64,000 nt of DNA from Dipetalonema caudispina (lineage: Eukaryota; Nematoda; Chromadorea; Rhabditida; Onchocercidae), in contig JABVXV010000016.1 in NCBI GenBank assembly GCA_013365325.1, forward strand, positions 372,001 to 436,000. The letters run 5' to 3'. A program made the position numbers and the translations under genes. Shown one piece after another: positions 53,401 to 64,000 of the stretch; the first letter of the stretch is position 1, and each line of letters starts with the position of its first letter. A model generated the notes under the pieces. That model did not search any database. It saw only the letters and a list, made by a program, of their open reading frames with translations, and was not told where the DNA came from.

Positions 53401-56261
53401 CAAACCAGACTTTTTAGCGGCCCACGAACAGCGACATTCTGGCCCATCGTTCATTTGACCAACTTCATTGAAACAAACATCACTGTGTAAAATAGCTGGA
53501 TGGTTACGTTTCCTAATGACCTGAAATGAATGCTGCTGCTCTCAAACAACAAATATTTTCAATGTTTGCACAAAACAGACAAAAGCTACAAGCAAATATA
53601 AATCTTTCAAATTAACCTCTCGCTTGGCAACAGTGCTGTGTTTTTTGGATTCACTCATCTTTACACGAGTAATTTTGTCTTTATTGTCAGTTTGTTGCTC
53701 ATCAACAGATACGTTGCCACTTCTCTCATCACTATCAACGATGTAATCATCAGAATCACAACTTTCAGATTCAGTTTCAGTGTCCGAATGATGACCACCT
53801 GAAAGTGCGATAAGATGCCCATCATACTTTTCCTCTTGGAATAAAAATCCCTATCCATTGAATTCACAACAATTCAAAATCGCTTTTCCTTTCTACGATT
53901 TTTACTATGCAAAAAATAAGAGCAGTATAACAAACGCATCTTACACTTGCAGTTATCATGAAATGCGAGAATATCAGGAGGATCAGATTTTGGTTGATTT
54001 TCCTTTTCCTTCGCGATTTTTTCGATAATCTCTCTTCTGAATCTTTTATGCAGCTTTCTCAACTCTTCGGTAGCACAGCTATCACCAACATCGTTCTGTA
54101 AACACGAAGTTAGAAGTAATCCATCCAAACAGCTTATGAAAATAATGTTTGTAAAAAGGAGAAAGAACAATTCTTGTAGAAGTAAATCTTCTTAATAGAA
54201 CTACAAAAGCACGCGAAGCAACTGACATACAGTGCGATAAAATTTTTCTTCAGGAATGCTCTGCGAACAGAACCCACTCATTGCGACAGTCTGTTCAACC
54301 TGATCAACTTCGTCATCAGTATCGCTTAATATTGTGTCAACAAAATCTTCTTTTGTCAACTTTTGCCAGCGAGGAACGTCCTTACCTAGATAATTTTAAA
54401 GCACATAAATATTCCGCGTAATTATTTGAAAGACTTTCATTACATTCAACAGTTAATATTTACTTCATTTAGTTGTAATATGTCATAATTATTCCCACTT
54501 ATTCTGTTTGCTAACCTTGCATATTAATTCAAAAATTAACATTAATGATGAAGATTACCTTGTTCTGATTCACTTTCGCCACTGCTAGAATGTTCACGCC
54601 TTCGTTTTCTATGTCGCCTTTTCGTCGTGTTCCAGTTGTTCTTGTGTTCTCCGTGTTCACCTTCATTGCCAGCATAACTAAAAATAAGAAGTCCAAATAA
54701 AATTTCGAAACTTTTTCCAAAAATAAACCATAAGATGAAAATTTCCATCGAACTAGCAAAAATTTAGAACTTAATAGTGTAACCATTCACTTACTTGAAA
54801 TCTTCATCGCTAACATTTACTGGTTCCGCGATGGATATCCCACAGTCCGACACTGACGTACAAATAGTAACATCAGATACCTCACCCTCTCGTGCACGCG
54901 AATTCTAAAAAATTAGTTGAGATGAAAAAACGTAAGCGGTTTCTCGGGTGCAAAGCTCATAAGCGCAGTAATGGAATAAAATGTATAAAGGTTCTCAGAG
55001 AGCTTTACGGGCGTCAAAGCTATAAAAAATAACCTGCTTTGCTGTGACACGCGAGACATCTCTCAGACTGGGTAGTGATCGGCTGTTCTTACTTCCTGAT
55101 GGTCGTACAAATTGTGACCTTTCAACTGTTGATGCTGATGACCATTGGTACCTTTCTAAACAATTCAATATTCACTATAGCATTTTTAATGAGTCCTTAA
55201 CACAAAAATACATTTAAAAAACTCAAACTGTTCAGTCTTAGAAGTTCACTGCTTACCCATATCAGAAAACAAAGGTCTTGGACAACCAACAGCATTTCGA
55301 CGTGCTCGGTAATGAACATCGGAAATCTTAAAATATTCCTTTAGAGTAATGCAAAATTAAAAGTGAGTTTTTTTATATAAAATAAAGAGAAAAATTTCCT
55401 CTCGAAAGAAATTTCAGAAGACAAAATGTACCTGTTCTGCTGAATTAGATACGGATAGCAATGGTCTCAGTGCAAACAGATTTGCTGATGTGGTGTGTGA
55501 AACAATTAGTGGAGGAACTGCTGGTTGTCCGCCTGTCGTAGGCAGCATATTAACTGTGCCTAAAATAATCAAATTTATCCCACAATTTCAAAAATATCCT
55601 TTAAATTTCAATGAATCTTAAAAGTTTTGTTTGATTATGGCTATCTTAAAGAAACGAGTGAATAAATTAAATAAGTGAACTTGAAAGATCTCTCATTTTT
55701 TCCACAATATTTCGTTTAAAACTCAACACGCATTACATGTATGAATGAAATACTCTAACATCCTGATCATAAACGAGTACCGAAATGTAAAATAAAGTTT
55801 TAAATATCAAACTATATTGTTTCCTACTAACAAGATAGTAACCGTTATTACTACATAGAGAAAAGCAAAACTTCGGAGTGCAAAAGGTAGAAAGAAGAGC
55901 GTAGTAATTGTTAAATTAAAACAGATACAAAAAACGATGCAGTTTAATTATTCCGGGATTCTGATATGCGTTTCCGCGAGAAAACGACAATAATTTCCCT
56001 ACCAGAGATTTAAACGCACCTAGTAAAGGAACCTACTTTTGTCATTTGAAACATCAATTCTCGTTAACTTTACCAGGCATTACTCTCCAATGACCTTAAA
56101 TTTCTTATTTTTAAATGCCTACAAAATTTCATTTGGAACATACAAACACTACCCGATGAAGTGCTGCAACCAAATCTCGGCACTTCTGGAGCCAGAACAG
56201 GTCGAACTGCTTGCTGAGATAAATTGATCCGAGGCAAACTTGAACCAGGGTTTGGAAACAT
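47488..56261 (-). CDS. drsh-1: Drosha, nuclear RNase III of the Microprocessor
   Basis: Cleaves primary microRNA hairpins in the nucleus together with the DGCR8 homologue (pash-1 in C. elegans). About twenty exons. The N terminus is Pro/Ser-rich (from MFPNPGSSLPRINLSQQ, exon 56153-56261), followed by an Arg/Ser/Glu low-complexity part with a basic KRRHRKRRR nuclear-signal-like patch near 54600. The central domain includes ELRKLHKRFRREIIEK, MNDGPECRCSWAAKKSGLRH and CPYYHCMPRFVCNLP, then the linker and two RNase III domains. The first domain has HNERLEFLGDAVIEF (near 50800-50850) with a later ANAFEAMMAAIYLD; the second has HNQRLEFLGDTVLQL (near 49600) with LVEAFLGALYVD. The paired Glu/Asp metal ligands look intact in both. 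A dsRNA-binding domain starts around HWNDPKSQLQQCCLTLR (near 48560). A short variable tail ends at 47488. The start is chosen by an acceptor 17 bases upstream. Confidence 0.96.
52493..52562 (+). repeat. Direct repeat of 17 identical bases, 53 bases apart
   Basis: The string TTTACCATATCAAGACT occurs at 52493-52509 and 52546-52562, with partial similarity continuing to the right. It is inside a Drosha intron just upstream (in transcript sense) of the exon encoding GGKEILPMSVV. Confidence 0.85.
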
Positions 56262-56278
56262 TATTCCTTTTTGATGCA

Positions 56279-56280
56279 CT
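56279..56280 (-). promoter_or_regulatory. Candidate SL acceptor of the Drosha gene
   Basis: The acceptor GATGATGTTTAG precedes the first in-frame ATG by 17 bases. About 580 bases separate it from the RAD50 stop codon on the same strand. Confidence 0.4.
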
Positions 56281-56859
56281 AAACATCATCAACCAGATAT
56301 TGCAAATCTCAATCTCCAATAAACTAATTTGCAAAACACATTCTTTTTCCTTCTCCTTTACACCAAAAAACTTCCTTACGATACTTACTATAGCAAATAA
56401 ATATCACCGACGCATAGTGTCTCTTTTAAGTTATGAATAATATCATACTTGAAGAATAAAGCTCTTGATGAAATAGATATAACGGACAACAAATTTTATG
56501 AGCACTAGCCAAAATTCAAACAAAATTTTTGACAATTCGAATAATTTATTCAAATTCAATCCATAAGGATCTAACGAATTGAGAAGTTCAAGTTTCTATT
56601 GGACAAGAAACTCGAAAAATAATGAGGCAATAAACACTGGAAAATCAGTATGTAACAAGATAAGACAAAAACAACTGCACAAAATAAAAGGATCAAAGAT
56701 GTCTGGATATTACCGCATTTCACTGATGAAACAAGTAATAAGCAAAATGAATTGAACATTCAGGTGATAAGATGGAAAAATTAGTTTCATGGAAAAAAGT
56801 GGTAATAATTCATAAAAATATCTGATGTATAAACAAGACACTATGGGAAAGGTATCGTC
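56281..56859. other. Gap between RAD50 and Drosha
   Basis: About 0.6 kb of AT-rich sequence holding the RAD50 3' end and the Drosha 5' end. No additional gene seen. Confidence 0.5.
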
Positions 56860-59800
56860 TCAACCTTCACGCATAGTTGCTTCTTCTAGATTTCGATGAC
56901 GTTTTACTCGTGACAAACCTGTAAATTAAAAAAATCATAAATCAAACTTTCGTTGTATAAATGATGCAAACAGCAATATACATGTCGCACAAAAAAAATA
57001 CGTGAAATAGAATTAACTCAAAATTTTCAGAATAATCCTGAAATGGAAACTGAATGAAATACTAAATTACCGTCTTTGTAACCTATTTCTACTTAAAGTT
57101 TTTTTTGTGTGTTCTGTTCATTAAAAACTTACCAATGATACCAAATTTTAGAAACTAACCCGCATCATCTTTTGATACTGAGTAAACCCATTCCGGTCGA
57201 CACAATTGTCGAAGATGATCCACAAAACGGTTGTCATGCGTTATAACAATAAGTTGGAAATTTTTAGCATTGTTTGCACATCGCGCCGAAATAATATCTG
57301 CCAACATATCACCCAAATTCTCTACCCAAAAATGAAGAAAAGATTGATAAAGGATGATAAAACCTAAAAGATAACAGTTCATCCATTGTGCAAAGTAATA
57401 GATATAAAATAACACACTGCATCAACAAATACTAATGAGTTCAGCTCTTCCGATGGATATGTTTCAAAAGCTAAGAAGGGAATACGCAATACAGTACCCT
57501 CTCTTCTTGGTCTTTTGATGACAGAAATCAGGAAACTTACTTTCAACACATCCAAATTTGCAGTCGGTTCATCGAGTGCAATTATCGAACATTTATCACA
57601 GAAAACATCTGACAATGCAATTCGTATCAATATCGATGCAAGCATCTGAATGGGTAATTTTTTTTTGGTCTATATTCTAGATCACTTCACTTGACTTCTT
57701 TTTGTTTCGACATATAATATGTGTTCTTCATTATTCTTCATTCAAGTGGCAATTTACAGCTAATTATAATCCATTTCTGCTAATAAATAAAAAGCCATAC
57801 CTTCTGGCCAGCACTACATCTTCCTGGCATATCAATTTCAGTGCCACCAACATACATTACCACACGATAATTATATGATTTCTTTTTTTCGTTTTCACCA
57901 GCGCTTTCTGATCTTCAAATAAAAAGAAATCAAGAATGTGTAGAAAAAAGTGTCCGAAACAACTGACTTTGTATTTAACATAATATATCGAAAACTTCGG
58001 CCAGATGGCAGTTTCAAACTAGATTACTTTAAAATAAAAACATTGTATATATGATTTTTAAATAAATAAAAAATGAAATGTACTTGATCTGTATAGTTTC
58101 GATATCACTCCCGTGATATACTTGCTCCCACAAGGAACTCAACACTTCGTTGATTTCTTCCATTTTTTGAGCATGGAATTTCACAACGGACTCATCTACT
58201 GTTCGTATATAATTCGCCAAATCCTAGAATAAATCGAATAGATGGGTTGGAGAATTCTAAATAGGTGTATGCTTATCAAACTGAAATGCTGATAACGAAT
58301 CCTGCATCAAGAAAGTAAAGAACCTCTATAACTCTTTTGATAACACATTTCTTCACAACTTCTTTTTTAAATTCTTCTTTGAACTGCGCATACTCAGATG
58401 ATGCCAAAATTTTTTCCACAGCCGCTAATCGTTTCTTCTGTTCGTTTAGTTCACCGGAAATACAAAATTACTCACCAATTCCTAAGATAAAAGAAGAAAA
58501 GTCTGAACAAAGATTAATCAGCGACGACCGGATACCTCCAGCAAAGTCCGCATGTAGTTCAACAAACTGTATATCAACATTCCAAGTTATCTTAACAGAG
58601 CTGCATTACTAATTCAGCACCTCTTTTATTTTCGATCATCAACTGTAAATCATTGACTTGATTCGAAAGTGAACTCAGTTCTTCTCTCAATTCTGGGATT
58701 GCTGTACCATGCCATTCTATTTCTTTCAAGCTCTCATTTAAATTTTTGATCCGTTCGCGTAATTCCAACTTCCGAAGTTGATCATCCAGTCGACGTTTAC
58801 GCTCTTGCTATAAAAGCATTATTCTAGCTTTAAAAAGTTTTTTAAAAAAAAGAAAACGTGTTTTCTTTAATTTTTCCTACGGAAAAATTATACACTTATT
58901 TTCATCCGATAATTTTAAGCCGAATATTAGTCCCAAACTAGCATTAGGATTTTAATACAAAATGCATACTTTTGAATTCAAGCAGTCAATCTGTTCGGTC
59001 AAGTCGCGCATTTTAGCACTGCTTACACCAATTTCGGTATCTATTTTTGACAAATTCTTTTCTTGCTTCTTTAAATCATCAGAACTGTCAGCAACATCTT
59101 GCAGTTTCTTATCTATTGTCTCTAAAAATTTAGGAATTTCAACATTATTAAGCTGATACGTAAGCAAAATGCAACAAAACTTCTGAATTTTGCATTCATG
59201 CGCAATAAATACCTAATTCTCTTGCAGCATCTTCTGCATGTCGTAATGAGCATAATAGTTCTGCTTCCTTACTCTTTGTTTCATTTTGTATAACAAATCG
59301 TTCCTTTTTCTTCATCTATAATGAGGGAATAATGAAATCTGAATCAGTTTGCTGACCTCTGGAGTCGTTACCAGGAATCCTCCTGCATAAATTACAATCT
59401 ATATTATACTTTTCTTAATCTTACGATATAGCATTATTTGGTCTGTAATTTGCATGAAATTAAAAAAATAAAATAAAATAAAGGCTTCAACGCCTACCTC
59501 CAATTCCGCTTCAATAATCGGTTTTTGTGTTTCCAACTTTTGCAAATCTTGCTTATTTTCTTCTAATTCTTTTTCTTTAACGTCTAATAATTTTTTTATT
59601 GAATCAAACTGCACTACTTTTCCACACAAAGCAGCGCGAAGCTCTTTCGATGCATTTAACTGAAATGAAGTCATTAGAAACAAATATTTAGAAACTCCTG
59701 CTGCTAAAGCAGTTAATAATGATTTTAAAGTTAATTACCAGTATAGAAAGGAATGGATTGTACCATCATATCATCACTTACGTCATATTTGAAATACTAC

Positions 59801-62800
59801 AATTTATAATTTAGTTAGACAAAGCAAGAAAAAAAATTAAATAAGGCTGAAAACTTACCTTCTCAACAAGTTTATTTCTTTCAGAAGCTGCTACCTGAAT
59901 CATGTCGAGTTTATTAATCAATTCTGTGAACCGTTCCTGAAAATCACAAGTTCAAACTGCTATAAAACAAAAACTGAGCAAAAATGACTTGAATTAAAAT
60001 TCTAACAATAATACATCAGCTCTACCAAACACGTATTTTAGTCACCTCGTTCTCTCTTATCTCGATTCGTATATCATTCAGTGACCGTTTTGTACATTCG
60101 ACAGCACTAATTTCTATTTCCAACAATTTTATATCGTGCTTTGCATCTGATAATGACTTCCAAATGTTATCCATCAGAGAAGTATCAACCTGAAACAGAT
60201 TTAAACTAACCGAAGAAACACTTCGGAAAGTATATTTCCATGTCTCAGCCCATAACAAACTTATATCCATTTGATATTGAACATTTCCCACATTAACATG
60301 CGTTCATTTCCAATCATGCAATGGATTCTAATAATTACGTCAAGCAAAATAGGAGAGAGATAATGGAAATATAGTATACCTGAACATCGCGAATCGCATT
60401 CAGCTTTTGTGAAATAATATCTCTTTCAGATTTCGACTTCGCAAATTCTACTTCCACATCATGCAATTTTTCCTAAATATGGTATTCTAATAGAAATAAA
60501 AGTTTAAAAAAGATGTTAGAAAAAAGCTATAAAATGATGTATACAAACAGTATACTTCTGCTTTCTTCAAATTTTCCTGTAATCCTTCTTTTTCGCTATT
60601 CGATTGCTTCAACATCCCAACATAAGGTACAATTTCCATAAGTTCATTCTGCATTGCTTCATAATCTTTCACTTTACGAACCAATTTCTCGGCATCTTTG
60701 ATGAAATCTTTCTTTTTCTGCTTTATCTGAAAACTGATTTTAAATTATTTATCACAATATTAAAAAAAACTTTTCCAAACAGAAACAGTTCTATAATCTC
60801 TTATATCCATAAAATTTCAAACATTTATTCCATGATTCCAATCTTCCATAAGACTTTTGAATTTAACAAAATTCATACGCTTTTTTCCAGAACCTTTTCT
60901 TTAAGAACATTAGAATCTGTATCGCTACACGATTGTTCACAGAGCGGGCAACATTTCTTCACGTCAAATTCTTCCTCCCATTGTTCATATAAAAACGTAC
61001 AACCATCGATACGCCCTGAATCTTGCTGCGATTTCCTAAGAAGTGTTCTGATTTCATCCAAACGCGTTTCCACCTCATTTTCATGTGTAACAACCTGCAA
61101 GTTTTACAAATAGCAAAACGGATGGAAAGGAATTATTCATTAACGTGTTTACTTAAATTTATAAAAAATAACAAACTATCAAAGTGAAAGATTAATCCAT
61201 TTTTTGTGTCAGTTTTTTCCAAAATGAAGATATAAAAACGCCGGAAGCGTTGAACCGAATATTTTAGACACGCAAGCTATATATGTTCAAAAAAAACCTT
61301 TGTTATTTTTCGCCTATAGGAAGCAATCTGGTCGGACAGTTGATCCAATTCTCGACCAATCTGTGATACAGCAAACTGAGCTCGAGACATTTCCTTCTCA
61401 TGAATTTTGAATTCATCTTCAGCTGCTGACAAACTCTGTTCTGTTTTTCGAGCATAGATGGCGATTCGCTCGCTCAAAAAATGCAATTTGAAACGATTGT
61501 ATGAAATTTATCAAATCCCCAATAAATATTGTCTAATATCAAGGAAACGGCTAAAGCTGAAATTAATGCGCGCCTTAACGCAGTGGTAAACATGTAAACT
61601 CTGTGTTGATAACATCAAGTACTATAACCGATAAATGCGAGAAAAGCCTTACCATTCTTGTTCACACTGCACAAATTCTACCAAATTTTGCATTAGGACC
61701 ATCAAAAAGCTAATGCTTTTGTATAAATCAAACCAACCTGAGAGGGAATTCAGGTTCCTTGGTGCTAAATATTTCCAATAACGCAATCTGATGCTTATCC
61801 TTTAGTGTGCACAGTTCTTTTTCGAATTTCACTAATTCGTCATTTCTTTGTTTGATTTTATTTTCAATTTCTCCAGCATTTTCTCTCGTACAGTATTCTT
61901 TCTTGAGTAATCCTATCTGAAAAAAAAGTTTTTACATTTGAATCCAGCAGTTCTTGAAGTTGAAATACAACAAAATAAAATGAACTGCAATTAGAAAAAC
62001 TGCAGGAAAATGACCTTATGAAAAATCGGACTATAATAGATATTACAAACATAGAATAATCAAAGTTGATAATTTACTTTGTTTGTAATTCCATCTCTTT
62101 CGTTTTTTAAATCTTCAACATTATTTTCCATTTCTTCATTTTTCCGCAAAACCTCCAATTCTTTTTCTTGCTCTAATATTTCATCTTGCAAATGATCAAG
62201 CCTGAACAGTTCATTCTCGTTGTAAATCTATGACACGTCATTCAAGATAATGATTACCGCATGGTCAAAAATATTTCAAAGTGCTGACCAACACTTCAGA
62301 TTTTCTAATAACTTCTATGCAGCTAAGGCAGGGAGTATCTCAGGAACTAATAACGTTAGTTGATAAATATAACTGGTACTGCAATTATTTACTTCTGGGA
62401 TGAATTAGCTGCTTCCATTAAGTTACACTTTACTGAAGCAATATCTTCTTCCAGTCGTTTACATTCCTCATTTTTCATTTCTATTTTTGCTGCAATTTGA
62501 GCTAAAATTCCCGAAGTGCTATCAATTTCCTTCTGACAATGTGTTTGCTTTTCTTCCATTTCATTCTGCAATAAAAAAAATGGCTTAAAGCAAAATTGAT
62601 GTAAACAATAAGACGAAAAATAGCGTAGGCAAAATTAATGCAAACAGTAAAACAAAAAAAACAAAAAAGTATGCGAAAATTGTGAAAAGACTAGCTTTTA
62701 AATATAAATATTGCTAGATAAAAAGTTTACCATAAAATTATTGATATCCTCCTTCTGCTTTTCAACCAAGTGATACAACTGCTTTAGAGCTTCCGTTTGT

Positions 62801-64000
62801 TCATCTGAAGACAACACAATTTCTTCTAAACACCGCAGAAAACAGCTGAAGACTCGGGTAGGATCCAATCATTGATCAAAAATTCTTACTTCTTAAATTG
62901 AATCGTGAGCAGTACGTTTTCAAACACTGTTCCCTTTCCTTAATCATTCCGTCACGCATCTACAATGATGAAAATAAGAAAGAACAATGCAAACGGTATT
63001 TGAACAAGAATCTACACTTTTCAACCCACTAAATATAACGTTTTATACACGACTTTTTCATCCAAATATCATTGCAAGAAAATGTACCATTTGAACACTT
63101 TTCAGCTGTACAATTATTTTGTCGATCTCATTTTTCTTTGCCACATACGCTTTAATTTCCGCATCAAGTTCATCAATCTCAGTATTAATACGCTTACGAT
63201 TTCGTTCCATGTCTTCAAACTCATCAGAATGAGTAATCTGCAACGAAAGCATTATTACATTGACAATGTTAGGACTACAAAATCCATATGATAGATAGAT
63301 GCTTTCGAAACTATTGTTTGACGAAAATTAAAGGTTCAAACAATGGTTCTGTTATTCCGCATATGTTAGTCCATTCAATCGAAACTAACATTGATTAATG
63401 AATGTCACCTAAAAATTTTTAAAGATAAGTTTGAACTTGAACTCTAATGAAATAGTTAACGCGCATACACTCGTAAATTTGCCTGGAATTCAAAGAAAAT
63501 GAAAGCAAACATTAATCACATACCGACTCAATTTCACGTCTTAAATTTTCGATTCCTCCTTCATAATCCAATGCAGTGCAGCATTCGATTTGATCGACAA
63601 GTACTTGCTTTTCTGCTTCCATCATATCTTAATTAGGATTTCAGTAAAGTCAAATGATAACAAAGTCCAGAGAAGAAAGAAGTTTAATGAATTTACCATG
63701 CTTCTTCTTTAACATTTCTGCTTGATCAAGTTCTGCAACTTTCAAATTTCTCTTGGCAGTATCTTCCTTGAGTACCGTTTGTTTTAGCAAAATTTCTTTC
63801 TCATTTTCTGCTACTTGTTCTTTCAGATTGATATATTCGTTATGCAGCTATAATGGAGTAAGCGTAACAATGAGTATTCGATAACTGAGAGAAAAATTAC
63901 ACGAGATTTTATGAAAAAGCAGTAATGTTGAGAAAAAAAAAAGATAAAAACTGAAAAATAAATACAAACTTCGATCTTTTCTTCTTGCTGTCTGATAAGA
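56860..64000 (-). CDS. rad-50: RAD50 double-strand-break repair ATPase, 5' part missing at the window edge
   Basis: SMC-like ATPase of the MRE11-RAD50-NBS1 complex, which tethers and processes DNA ends and is needed for meiotic break formation and repair in worms. The window holds the two coiled-coil arms and the C-terminal ATPase lobe. Heptad-rich exons fill 58-64 kb (for example [20 protein letters not shown] near 63160). The zinc hook CPLCEQ lies near 60940-60954 and divides the two arms. The signature motif [10 protein letters not shown] is near 57820-57850, the Walker B segment [14 protein letters not shown] near 57550-57600, and the switch-histidine segment IVITHDNRF near 57220-57245. 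The last exon is 56860-56918, ending EEATMREG. Walker A and the N-terminal lobe must lie beyond position 64000. All domains seen are intact. Confidence 0.95.

Noticed and set aside
60604..61113. 169-codon plus-strand frame
   Set aside because: It is the antisense of RAD50 exons that encode the zinc hook and flanking coiled coil.
61565..61625. GCGCCTTAACGCAGTGGTAAAC, like the 5' half of a tRNA
   Set aside because: It sits in a RAD50 intron and lacks a T loop and a matching 3' acceptor strand.

Overview
The window looks like nuclear DNA of a nematode, most likely a spirurid/filarial-type worm. It is strongly AT-rich, genes are broken into many short exons by introns of roughly 50-600 bases, and several genes have a clean 3' splice acceptor only 4-50 bases before the start codon, as expected for spliced-leader trans-splicing. 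The best-recognised proteins (Drosha, RAD50, LRPPRC, FBXO47/PROM-1, glycoprotein hormone alpha, class 3 aldehyde dehydrogenase) are animal proteins. All but one of the genes are on the minus strand. I built models by hand from splice sites and reading-frame phase; where the phases close across every junction I give exon coordinates.

Left part (1-20 kb): a short gene for a glycoprotein-hormone alpha-type cystine-knot subunit (FLR-2/GPA2-like, 1.85-3.26 kb) is followed by about 7 kb with no convincing gene. Then come two small unrecognised genes in tandem, probably an operon: a tail-anchored protein (11.9-12.5 kb) and an acidic/serine-rich 186-residue protein (10.2-11.65 kb). A complete 12-exon fatty-aldehyde dehydrogenase (ALDH3 type) occupies 15.6-19.8 kb.

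Middle part (20-37 kb): a 100-residue single-pass membrane protein (21.6-22.3 kb), a candidate cysteine-rich micro-protein (23.2-24.4 kb), a secreted two-PAN-domain protein (24.4-26.6 kb), an FBXO47/PROM-1-like F-box protein (27.9-31.6 kb), a small PPR-like helical protein (32.1-33.4 kb), and the only plus-strand gene, a divergent PP1-type phosphatase with a long charged tail (about 34.4-37.25 kb).

Right part (37-64 kb) is gene-dense and entirely minus strand: a small helical, probably mitochondrial protein, an LRPPRC-like PPR protein with a mitochondrial presequence, Drosha (RNase III of the microRNA pathway), and RAD50, whose 5' half runs off the right edge. RAD50 (double-strand-break repair), PROM-1 (meiotic progression) and PP1 all have germline roles in nematodes; LRPPRC and perhaps its two small helical neighbours serve mitochondrial RNA; Drosha starts microRNA processing. 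I saw no tRNA, rRNA, CRISPR array or intact transposon.
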